Shown here piece after piece: positions 57,539 to 64,000 of a stretch of 64,000 bases of DNA; positions within the stretch are counted from its first letter, which is position 1, and each line of letters begins with the position of its first letter. Origin of the DNA: Psychrobacillus soli (GTDB lineage Bacteria; Bacillota; Bacilli; Bacillales_A; Planococcaceae); contig NZ_VDGG01000006.1 of assembly GCF_006861775.1 (NCBI RefSeq), positions 1-64,000 on the forward strand. Reading direction: 5' to 3'. A program made the translations under genes and the position numbers. Below the pieces are notes generated by a model. That model had not been told where the DNA came from. It saw nothing but the letters and a program-made list of their open reading frames with translations, and searched no databases.

Positions 57539-58690
57539 TCACTTTTTCATCATTGGTGCATGGATTTTCTGTGCAATCTGAACGAGCTTATCCGTTAACG
57601 CATCGATGCTCTCCAAAGTTGTTCCGCTGCCAAAAGAAATTCTTATAAACTCCTTTGCTTTTTGCAAATCAACCTGTAACGCTATCAACACTTTCGATGC
57701 ATGCTGCTGTCCAACCTTGCACGCACTTCCAGTTGAAATAGCAAATCCGTGTCGATTCAATTCTAGCATAACCAACTGGCCCTCCACGTTTTTTATCCCA
57801 AGTCCGATGATTTGAGGAAGTTGTTGATCTATATCATTCGACTGATAAACCGTAAATAATTCCGAATGTTTCATAATTTTTTTTAGAAAAGCGTTCCGAA
57901 AGGCTCTGTATGTTTCTTGGTGAGTCAATGTTTCTTCCGTTTGTTTAGCTGCTGTTACAAATGCCGCAATACCAGGAACGTTGACTGTACCGCCTCTGAA
58001 GCCTGATTCGTGGACGAGTCCTGGGAAAACTGGGACAAGCCGATGGCGTGGATGGATGTACGCTACCCCAACACCTTTTGGTCCGTATACTTTATGGCTC
58101 GAAACTGTAAAGCTATCCACGATTTTTGCGACCTTCTTCAAATCTATTTTCCCAAAAGATTGCACACAATCACTATGAAAAAGAATAGAACGTTCCTTTA
58201 AGATCGCAGCAATTTTATCAAGCGGTTGCATCGTGCCAATTTCCGGATTGATATGTTGCACGCTGACTAGAATCGTATTACTTGTTAACGCTTCTTCCAA
58301 TAATTGAAGATCGACAAATCCTTCTTTCGTAAACGGGATTGCCGTCACTGTAAATCCGTCCTCTTTTAAATAGTCAAGTGCCGAATCAACGGAAGGGTGT
58401 TCACCTAAAGTTGTAATAATATGTTTTCCTCTATGTTTATTCGCTTTAGCAAGCGAAATGATAGACAATAGATTACTTTCTGTACCACCAGAAGTAAAAT
58501 ATACCCCAGCTGATTCCACACCTAGCATATTGGCAAGTTCTTCACGGCAAAAAGCGAGCATATTTTGCGCTACTCCTCCTATTTCATGTAAGCTGCTTGT
58601 ATTTCCAAAACACTCTTGAGAAATTTTCCCATAAACATGTGCTGCCTCCGGATGTAATGGTGTCGTTGCTGCATAGTCGAAATAATGCAA
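57539..58690 (-). CDS. nifS: NifS-type cysteine desulfurase for NadA cluster assembly
   Basis: This PLP enzyme removes sulfur from cysteine. It has FDYAATTPLHPE, the PLP lysine in SSHKVYGPKG, DCVQSFGKID, and the catalytic Cys in STGSACKVG. Next to nadB-nadC-nadA such NifS proteins supply the [4Fe-4S] cluster of quinolinate synthase, as in B. subtilis. The frame opens at 58813, inside nadB on the other strand; GGGGGAA before the TTG at 58690 gives a normal 383-residue start. niaR follows. Confidence 0.9.
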   Translation of the reverse strand: MHYFDYAATTPLHPEAAHVYGKISQECFGNTSSLHEIGGVAQNMLAFCREELANMLGVESAGVYFTSGGTESNLLSIISLAKANKHRGKHIITTLGEHPSVDSALDYLKEDGFTVTAIPFTKEGFVDLQLLEEALTSNTILVSVQHINPEIGTMQPLDKIAAILKERSILFHSDCVQSFGKIDLKKVAKIVDSFTVSSHKVYGPKGVGVAYIHPRHRLVPVFPGLVHESGFRGGTVNVPGIAAFVTAAKQTEETLTHQETYRAFRNAFLKKIMKHSELFTVYQSNDIDQQLPQIIGLGIKNVEGQLVMLELNRHGFAISTGSACKVGQQHASKVLIALQVDLQKAKEFIRISFGSGTTLESIDALTDKLVQIAQKIHAPMMKK

Positions 58691-58754
58691 TGATAATTCC
58701 CCCAGATAAAAGTATAAATTCATCTTGCCATAGTTTTTGAAATGTGTAAAGATA

Positions 58755-58768
58755 GGTGACAAGACACC
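58755..58768. promoter_or_regulatory. Predicted NiaR operator between nifS and nadB
   Basis: GGTG-ACAAGA-CACC (inside GATAGGTGACAAGACACCC) resembles known NiaR sites rich in GACAGGTGTC/GACACC. It lies between the divergent start codons, so one site can control both units. Confidence 0.6.
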
Positions 58769-58790
58769 CGCTATTTTTGGAGGAATGAGA

Positions 58791-60383
58791 GTGAAAATGT
58801 ACAATTGCATCATTGTCGGGAGTGGAATTGCTGCTATGCAGCTTGCGAATCACCTAAACAACAAGTCTCGCGTACTTGTTATTACAAAGTCTACGAGACG
58901 GGCGAGTAATTCATATCGAGCTCAAGGCGGTATTGCAGCTGCAATTGGAAAAGAAGATACACCGTTTTTTCATTATGAAGATACGATAAAGGCAGGATGT
59001 GACTACCATAACGAACAGGAAGTCCGTGTACTCGTTGAAAATGGTCCTGCACTCATTGAACAGTTGAAAAACGCTGGACTTCCATTTGATAAAGATGAAA
59101 TCGGGCAATTGGCTCTAGGGATGGAAGGCGCTCATAGTCGAAAACGAATTGTTCACTGCGGAGGTGACGCCACCGGAAAACATATGATGGAACATCTCAT
59201 CGCTTCGATAAGACCGACGATTGATGTAATAGAAAATCGTTTTGTTTACGAGCTCATGATTCACCCTGATTCAAAAAAGTGTATTGGTATTAAAGCGAAA
59301 GATCCAGATGGCAATAACGAAGTGTATTTTAGTGACAATGTCGTTCTAGCTGTCGGTGGAATAGGTGGATTATTCTCTTACACATCAAACGATTCTTCTG
59401 TTGCAGGAGATGGGGTTGCATTGGCATATCGAGCAGGTGCAGAAATTACAGATATGGAATTCATTCAATTTCATCCAACCCTACTCTATATAAACGGGAA
59501 AACAGCAGGATTAGTATCTGAGGCAGTAAGGGGTGAAGGGGCCCGATTGATAGATCAATCAGGAATTGCCTTGATGAAAGGGAAGCATTTACTTGAAGAC
59601 TTAGCGCCACGTCATATTGTCGCGAAGGAAATATTTCATCAACGTGCGACAGGAAACGATGTCTACTTGGACATTTCAACTATTCACCAATTTGAAGAAA
59701 AATTTCCGACGATTACAGCGCTGTGCTCCGTGAACGGGATTTCAATAGAAAGCGGGAAAATTCCGGTAGCTCCCGGCTGTCATTTTCTTATGGGTGGAAT
59801 CGCCGTCAATTCAGTTGGTCAAACCTCCATTGATGGCCTTTACGCAATTGGTGAAACGGCAGCAACAGGAGTTCACGGGGCGAATAGACTTGCCAGCAAT
59901 TCCTTGTTGGAAGGTCTTTATTATGGGAAGAAATTGGCGGTTCATTTGAATGAACAGATAGATATGAATGAAACTGGTGTTACTTCTTTTTATCCAATAA
60001 AAACATCATCTCTAAACATACCCGTATTCCCAAATAAAGAGGAAATACAAGAAAAAATGATGGCCTACGCTGGGATTATTCGAACACATTCGGAACTTGA
60101 GCTACTCAAAAAGTGGCTAAGCGAATACGATTATCCGAGCTTCATGGCTAATTCATTCGATGAATGGAGTATCGATAACATCCAAAAACTATTCATGCTT
60201 CAAACTGCAAAGCTTGTAGTAAATGCTGCATTGCTTAGAGAAGAAAGCCGCGGTGCGCATAACCGGAAAGATTTTTCTATGGAGAATAAACGATGGGGGC
60301 AATTACATATTGTCCAGTCAAAAAAAGGAATTGAAATGAGGGAACGACAACGTGAACACACTGAAATTGAAATCTATGCTTGA
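58791..60383 (+). CDS. nadB: L-aspartate oxidase NadB
   Basis: NadB oxidises aspartate to iminoaspartate, the first step of NAD synthesis. The FAD-binding motif is IIVGSGIAAMQ near the N-terminus; SYRAQGGIAAAIG, EFIQFHPTLL, RGEGARLID, HGANRLASNSLLEGL and the C-terminal RGAHNRKDF are all present. GGAGG is seven bases before the GTG at 58791 (the frame opens at 58737). It overlaps nadC by 32 nt. Confidence 0.94.
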   Translation: MKMYNCIIVGSGIAAMQLANHLNNKSRVLVITKSTRRASNSYRAQGGIAAAIGKEDTPFFHYEDTIKAGCDYHNEQEVRVLVENGPALIEQLKNAGLPFDKDEIGQLALGMEGAHSRKRIVHCGGDATGKHMMEHLIASIRPTIDVIENRFVYELMIHPDSKKCIGIKAKDPDGNNEVYFSDNVVLAVGGIGGLFSYTSNDSSVAGDGVALAYRAGAEITDMEFIQFHPTLLYINGKTAGLVSEAVRGEGARLIDQSGIALMKGKHLLEDLAPRHIVAKEIFHQRATGNDVYLDISTIHQFEEKFPTITALCSVNGISIESGKIPVAPGCHFLMGGIAVNSVGQTSIDGLYAIGETAATGVHGANRLASNSLLEGLYYGKKLAVHLNEQIDMNETGVTSFYPIKTSSLNIPVFPNKEEIQEKMMAYAGIIRTHSELELLKKWLSEYDYPSFMANSFDEWSIDNIQKLFMLQTAKLVVNAALLREESRGAHNRKDFSMENKRWGQLHIVQSKKGIEMRERQREHTEIEIYA

Positions 60384-61194
60384 ACACTTTTATATAGAGG
60401 ACATTGGAGACAATGATCTTTCCAGTGATTTTTTATTCCCAGAAGAAGTGACTGGTGAATTGAGTATCATCGCGAAAACGGATGGTATTTTTTGCGGTAA
60501 GAAAGTGATTGAAGAAGGATTGCGAGTTGTTGATCATTCATCAACCGCTATCTGTCATATAGAGGATGGCGAGCAGATTAGAAAAGGGACCGTAATCGCT
60601 ACTGCGAAAGGACCTGTACGTAGCTTGTTAAAAAGTGAACGTGTCATATTGAATCTGATCCAACGAATGAGTGCCATTGCGACCGAGACGCATAGAATTG
60701 TGGAAAAGATCAAAGGAACGGGAACGAAAGTGTGCGACACACGAAAAACGATGCCAGGCTTACGCATGCTCGATAAATACGCTGTCCGTACAGGCGGCGG
60801 ATTCAATCATCGCAACGGATTATATGATGCTGTTATGTTGAAGGATAATCATCTTGCTTTTGCAGGGTCCATTACAAAAGCCATCGAAGCTGTGAGAGTT
60901 ACTATTGGTCACACCGTCAAAATTGAAGTGGAAATAGAGACGTTTGAACAACTGCAAGAAGCGATTGCAGTTAATGCGGATATTATTATGTTCGACAATT
61001 GCACACCCGAAACAATTAAAGAATGGAAGAAGTTTGTTCCAGAAACAATCATTACGGAAGCGTCCGGAATGATCACGAACGATACGATTCGTGATTATGC
61101 AGAAGCTGGTGTTGACTATATTTCATTAGGCTACTTGACACACTCTGTCAAAGCTTTAGACATTAGCGCGAACGTAACAATTAGTACAAATTAA
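60352..61194 (+). CDS. nadC: Quinolinate phosphoribosyltransferase NadC
   Basis: NadC converts quinolinate and PRPP to nicotinate mononucleotide. The 280-residue protein shows [51 protein letters not shown] (active-site Arg and Lys) and DNCTPE. The start is a GTG inside nadB, with GAGGG upstream. Confidence 0.94.
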   Translation: MNTLKLKSMLEHFYIEDIGDNDLSSDFLFPEEVTGELSIIAKTDGIFCGKKVIEEGLRVVDHSSTAICHIEDGEQIRKGTVIATAKGPVRSLLKSERVILNLIQRMSAIATETHRIVEKIKGTGTKVCDTRKTMPGLRMLDKYAVRTGGGFNHRNGLYDAVMLKDNHLAFAGSITKAIEAVRVTIGHTVKIEVEIETFEQLQEAIAVNADIIMFDNCTPETIKEWKKFVPETIITEASGMITNDTIRDYAEAGVDYISLGYLTHSVKALDISANVTISTN

Positions 61195-61207
61195 TGGAGG
61201 GATCGAC

Positions 61208-62317
61208 TTGTCTATCTTGCACTATTTCGAAGAGAAAAAGAGCGGTACATTACCCGAATCGTACAGGAACTTATCACGTGAGCAAATGGAAACACGTATT
61301 GCGGAGATCAAGCAGCAACTTGGCGAAAAACTTTTCATCCCAGGGCATCACTACCAAAAAGATGAAGTAATTCAGTTTGCTGATACATCTGGCGATTCCC
61401 TGCAACTGGCGCAGATTTGCGCTGCCAATGAAAAAGCAGAGCATATCGTTTTTTGCGGCGTCCATTTTATGGCGGAAACCGCTGATATTTTGACGACGGA
61501 TTCGCAGAAAGTGTATTTACCCGATATGCGTGCAGGTTGTTCAATGGCCGACATGGCGAACATCTTCCAGACGGACCGTGCATGGGATACATTGACAGAA
61601 ACATTTGGAGACACAGTCGTACCACTTACATACGTCAATTCAACCGCAGCAATTAAAGCCTTCGTCGGTAAAAATGGTGGCGCAACTGTGACTTCATCAA
61701 ACGCTCATCAAATGGTGAAATGGGCATTCACACAAAAGGAACGCATCTTGTTCTTGCCAGACCAACATTTAGGCAGAAACACTGCATATGATATCGGCAT
61801 TCCACTTGAGCAAATGGCTATTTGGGATCCGATAAACGATAAACTCGTCTTTGAAGGAGCAATCGAAGACGTTAAAGTGATCTTGTGGAAAGGACATTGC
61901 TCTGTCCATGAAAAATTCACCGTCCAAAATATCAACCATGTACGTGAAACATATCCCGACATGCGTATTATCGTACATCCCGAATGCTCACGGGAAGTCG
62001 TTTCATTATCGAACGACAGTGGTTCTACAAAGTACATCATTGATACAATGGAAAAAGCAGCACCAGGCAGCCAGTGGGCAATTGGGACGGAAATGAATCT
62101 CGTCAACCGCCTTATCCAACAGCATCCAGACAAACAGATTATTTCGTTGAATCCAAGTATGTGTCCGTGTTTAACTATGAACCGAATCGATCTTCCTCAT
62201 CTACTTTGGAGCCTGGAAAGCATTGTAAACAAAGAAGAAGTGAATGTTATCAAAGTAGACGAGCTAACTGCAAAAGATGCTATTACGGCACTAGAGCGGA
62301 TGTTGGAAAGAGCATGA
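61208..62317 (+). CDS. nadA: Quinolinate synthase NadA
   Basis: NadA condenses iminoaspartate and dihydroxyacetone phosphate. The 369-residue protein is the long Bacillus form, with [55 protein letters not shown] and SMCPCLTMN (cysteines for the 4Fe-4S cluster). The start is a TTG preceded by GGAGGG. It is the last gene of nadBCA; a terminator lies at 62558-62602. Confidence 0.94.
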   Translation: MSILHYFEEKKSGTLPESYRNLSREQMETRIAEIKQQLGEKLFIPGHHYQKDEVIQFADTSGDSLQLAQICAANEKAEHIVFCGVHFMAETADILTTDSQKVYLPDMRAGCSMADMANIFQTDRAWDTLTETFGDTVVPLTYVNSTAAIKAFVGKNGGATVTSSNAHQMVKWAFTQKERILFLPDQHLGRNTAYDIGIPLEQMAIWDPINDKLVFEGAIEDVKVILWKGHCSVHEKFTVQNINHVRETYPDMRIIVHPECSREVVSLSNDSGSTKYIIDTMEKAAPGSQWAIGTEMNLVNRLIQQHPDKQIISLNPSMCPCLTMNRIDLPHLLWSLESIVNKEEVNVIKVDELTAKDAITALERMLERA

Positions 62318-62557
62318 AAATGTAAAGTAGGCACAGGTTCTGAAATGAACGGCACTAAAAAAAGTGTAATTGTAATAGAGTTGCTAGGATTTAGCTCATT
62401 GGCATTTGCTTTTCCCGAAGGAATCTCATACCGCCGTGATAAATCCTATTATATGCAACAAATAGGTGAACTCGAATTTTCACCTAATTCTTATGATCCT
62501 CTTTTCATAACAATAATGCCTTTGCCAAACCGTAGATAATTCTTCCATCATTAAGAT

Positions 62558-62602
62558 AAGCCGCAAGAAGAACATACTCTCTTTTTCTTCTTGCGGCTTA
62601 TA
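62558..62602. terminator. Bidirectional terminator after nadA
   Basis: AAGCCGCAAGAAGA and TCTTCTTGCGGCTT form a perfect 14-bp stem. The 240 bases between nadA and here hold only a doubtful ORF (62345-62539) with no ribosome binding site. Confidence 0.87.
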
Positions 62603-62612
62603 ATTTATTCAA

Positions 62613-62816
62613 CTAATTATGAAAAGCCAATGCCCCTTTTTCCTCGTAAGTCACATAGCATTCTCCGTCTTTTAGCATGATAATCGTTTCGATCCAACCA
62701 TCTGCTAGTAGCTTTTGCTTTTTTTCTGTGTCAGCCATGTTGATTTCCAACTCTTCATCACCGGATTCCCGCTCTTCATGGAGTTTTTTATAAAATACGT
62801 AGCGTAATATATTTGG
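62613..62816 (-). pseudogene. Truncated tandem copy of the acetyltransferase gene
   Basis: The minus strand encodes LRYVFYKKLHEERESGDEEL, then WIETIIMLKDGECYVTYEEK and a stop, matching the C-terminus of the next gene (LRYVFYKKLHEEREAGSEEL, then YVTYEEKG). The two 175-bp blocks (62636-62810 and 62848-63022) align without gaps at an offset of 212 bp. The 5' two thirds are missing. Confidence 0.8.
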
Positions 62817-62834
62817 TTGTCCTTAGCTATCTTT

Positions 62835-63524
62835 TTACATATACGAACCTTTTTCCTCGTAAGTCACATACCATTCATTCTCTTTTTGCAAAATACCTGT
62901 TCCGATCCAACCTTCTGCTAGTAACTGCTGTTGTTTTTCTGTGTCTCCCATAAGAATTTCCAACTCTTCGCTACCGGCTTCCCGCTCTTCATGGAGTTTT
63001 TTATAAAATACGTAGCGCAACATGTCTGCGTATTTATTTTTCAATGCACCGATGACCATACCTTGGCTTAACTTGTCTTTTAAACTTGCTATATTAAATG
63101 GTGCGACTGTTGCGCATACATGCGTATACGGAGATGCATCTAATAGTTCCATTACGATAGCTCCAAGTTTTTTTTGTAAACCAAATCCACGGTAGTCTGG
63201 GTGCACATTTGTAATTTCTTGATAGACAACTTGGCCTAATTGCGCTGTCTTCAGTCCGATATCATAACCAAGGTGATGTTCGTCTATTTCAGGTATCGCT
63301 AATGCGCGAAATGCGATTAACTTATCCTCTACGAATACACCTACCATTAGGCTTTTTGAAACAAAATCTTCGTATTCTTCCTTCGTTACTGGCGATAAAA
63401 AATCATTGTTTATTAGCGTTCTCAAAACAAGATCCTGGAGGAGTAAAATAGCTTCCACACTGTCTTTTTCCAATAAACGAACTACATAATCTTTTTCTCC
63501 GAGCTTACCTGTCCATTCTTTCAT
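62835..63524 (-). CDS. GNAT-family N-acetyltransferase
   Basis: The 229-residue protein has a GNAT core with the acetyl-CoA motif HPDYRGFGLQKKLG (R/Q-x2-G-x-G/A form) near residue 112 and the preceding strand QVVYQEITNV. The C-terminal 60 residues are an extra charged segment. It starts one base after the epimerase stop codon, so the two are cotranscribed. In cell-wall peptide recycling, epimerases and acetyltransferases occur together, but the substrate here is unknown. A truncated copy of its 3' end lies just downstream. Confidence 0.8.
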   Translation of the reverse strand: MKEWTGKLGEKDYVVRLLEKDSVEAILLLQDLVLRTLINNDFLSPVTKEEYEDFVSKSLMVGVFVEDKLIAFRALAIPEIDEHHLGYDIGLKTAQLGQVVYQEITNVHPDYRGFGLQKKLGAIVMELLDASPYTHVCATVAPFNIASLKDKLSQGMVIGALKNKYADMLRYVFYKKLHEEREAGSEELEILMGDTEKQQQLLAEGWIGTGILQKENEWYVTYEEKGSYM

Positions 63525-64000
63525 TTAAATACCACTTACTTTCGTCTGGAATACAGTTAGCTCTTGTAATATAGACTCGTCTACATCTACTCCAAGTCCC
63601 GGGCGTTCATTTAACTGAATGAAAGGCACGTCATAGTGTAGATTTCCAATATCTTTCGAGAATTTTAACGGACCTGTTAACTCGACACTTGTAAATGCTT
63701 TTTTCGAAAATGCTACGTGGAATCCTGCTGCTGATCCAATCGAAGACTCGACCATGGAGCCAATTTGACACTCGATTCCTGCCATTTCTGCCATATGAGC
63801 TAGCTTCATCGCTGGATAAATACCTCCGCATTTCATGAGCTTAATATTTACTTTATGAGCTGCTTGCTTCTCGATTAGTTCGCGCATATCGCGGAATCCT
63901 CTTAAACCTTCGTCCATCATAAGAGGTGTGCTTGTTTTTGCTTTTACTTCAACCATTCCATTGAAATCATCCGCAACTACAGGCTGCTCTAGCCAGTCTA
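63525..64000 (-). CDS. Enolase-superfamily epimerase, partial (dipeptide epimerase-like)
   Basis: The reading frame is open to the window edge, so the 5' part is outside. The visible C-terminal half has WLEQPV, DEGLRG (metal Glu/Asp region), the catalytic-type Lys in NIKLMKCGGI, ECQIGSMVESSIGSAAG and the terminal GLGVDVDE. This pattern fits the muconate-lactonising subgroup, especially L-Ala-D/L-Glu (dipeptide) epimerases; N-succinylamino acid racemase is an alternative. Confidence 0.82.
   Translation of the reverse strand, partial: DWLEQPVVADDFNGMVEVKAKTSTPLMMDEGLRGFRDMRELIEKQAAHKVNIKLMKCGGIYPAMKLAHMAEMAGIECQIGSMVESSIGSAAGFHVAFSKKAFTSVELTGPLKFSKDIGNLHYDVPFIQLNERPGLGVDVDESILQELTVFQTKVSGI

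Noticed and set aside
62345-62539. 64-residue ORF with a weak signal-peptide look after nadA
   Set aside because: No Shine-Dalgarno sequence and no recognisable C-terminal domain; it may be a relic, but I cannot support it as a gene.

Overview
The window is chromosomal DNA of a low-GC Gram-positive bacterium of the order Bacillales. The gene content fits the Psychrobacillus / Lysinibacillus / Sporosarcina group: a nad operon with NiaR and a NifS-type desulfurase, a guanidine-I riboswitch over an SMR pair, BirA-type operators in front of two bioY genes, AGGAGG-like ribosome binding sites, many GTG and TTG starts, and tight operons separated by strong hairpin terminators. I see no rRNA, tRNA, CRISPR array, prophage or intact insertion sequence. 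Assignments are read from protein motifs and DNA signals by eye; no database search was possible.

Layout. 1-550 holds a repeat, then a predicted Fur-controlled small RNA (minus strand) that shares its promoter region with an FhuF-like iron reductase gene. 1.3-12 kb is housekeeping: DUF3243, bioY, a DUF1992 gene with a probably broken 5' end, an AI-2E family permease, NUDIX, DbpA, a cupin, DUF2187, RecQ, an ArsR/SRPBCC pair and an RlmI-like methyltransferase. 12.1-19.3 kb is a sigma-54 regulon: a PAS/AAA+/Fis activator, two beta-keto acid cleavage enzymes (BKACE), two NAD(P)-dehydrogenases and a GntP-type permease, with matching -24/-12 promoters and matching operators (GATGAW-N4-WTCATC) in front of both transcription units. 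19.8-27.4 kb is one long minus-strand operon: bioY, acyl-CoA ligase, thiolase, two MaoC-type hydratase proteins, an SDR, a full ECF transporter core (EcfA1, EcfA2, EcfT) and a CHY zinc-finger protein. It looks like an enlarged yhfUTS operon of Bacillus subtilis and may link CoA-based chain extension to biotin supply.

28-30.4 kb holds ferritin with a Fur box in an activator-like position, a TetR/SDR pair and an unlisted 34-codon gene. 30.7-46 kb is an accessory catabolic island: three cytosine-deaminase-like amidohydrolases, two oligopeptide-type binding proteins, one Dpp-type ABC transporter, a LytS-like kinase, an AraC-type response regulator, a sodium/solute-symporter-like protein, an ankyrin/TPR protein and a decayed NCS1 permease. 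The common substrate is unknown. 46-50.4 kb has a squalene/phytoene synthase-like gene, an alpha/beta hydrolase with an apparent ATC start, and a Bmr-like MFS pump with its MerR regulator. 50.5-50.9 kb is a type I toxin-antitoxin module: a 28-residue hydrophobic peptide and a convergent antisense RNA. 51-57 kb contains a large unknown membrane protein, remnants, the riboswitch-controlled guanidinium exporter pair, an MFS pump and an RlmA-like methyltransferase. 57-62.3 kb is the NAD de novo locus (niaR-nifS divergent from nadB-nadC-nadA). The window ends with an acetyltransferase, its truncated tandem copy and the 3' part of an enolase-superfamily epimerase gene.

The intergenic DNA is unusual. 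There is a dispersed repeat family with several copies (1-92, 130-260, 9115-9450, 19375-19735, 27495-27890), part of which is a long imperfect palindrome. Three unrelated short arrays of roughly 20-22 nt degenerate tandem repeats also occur.
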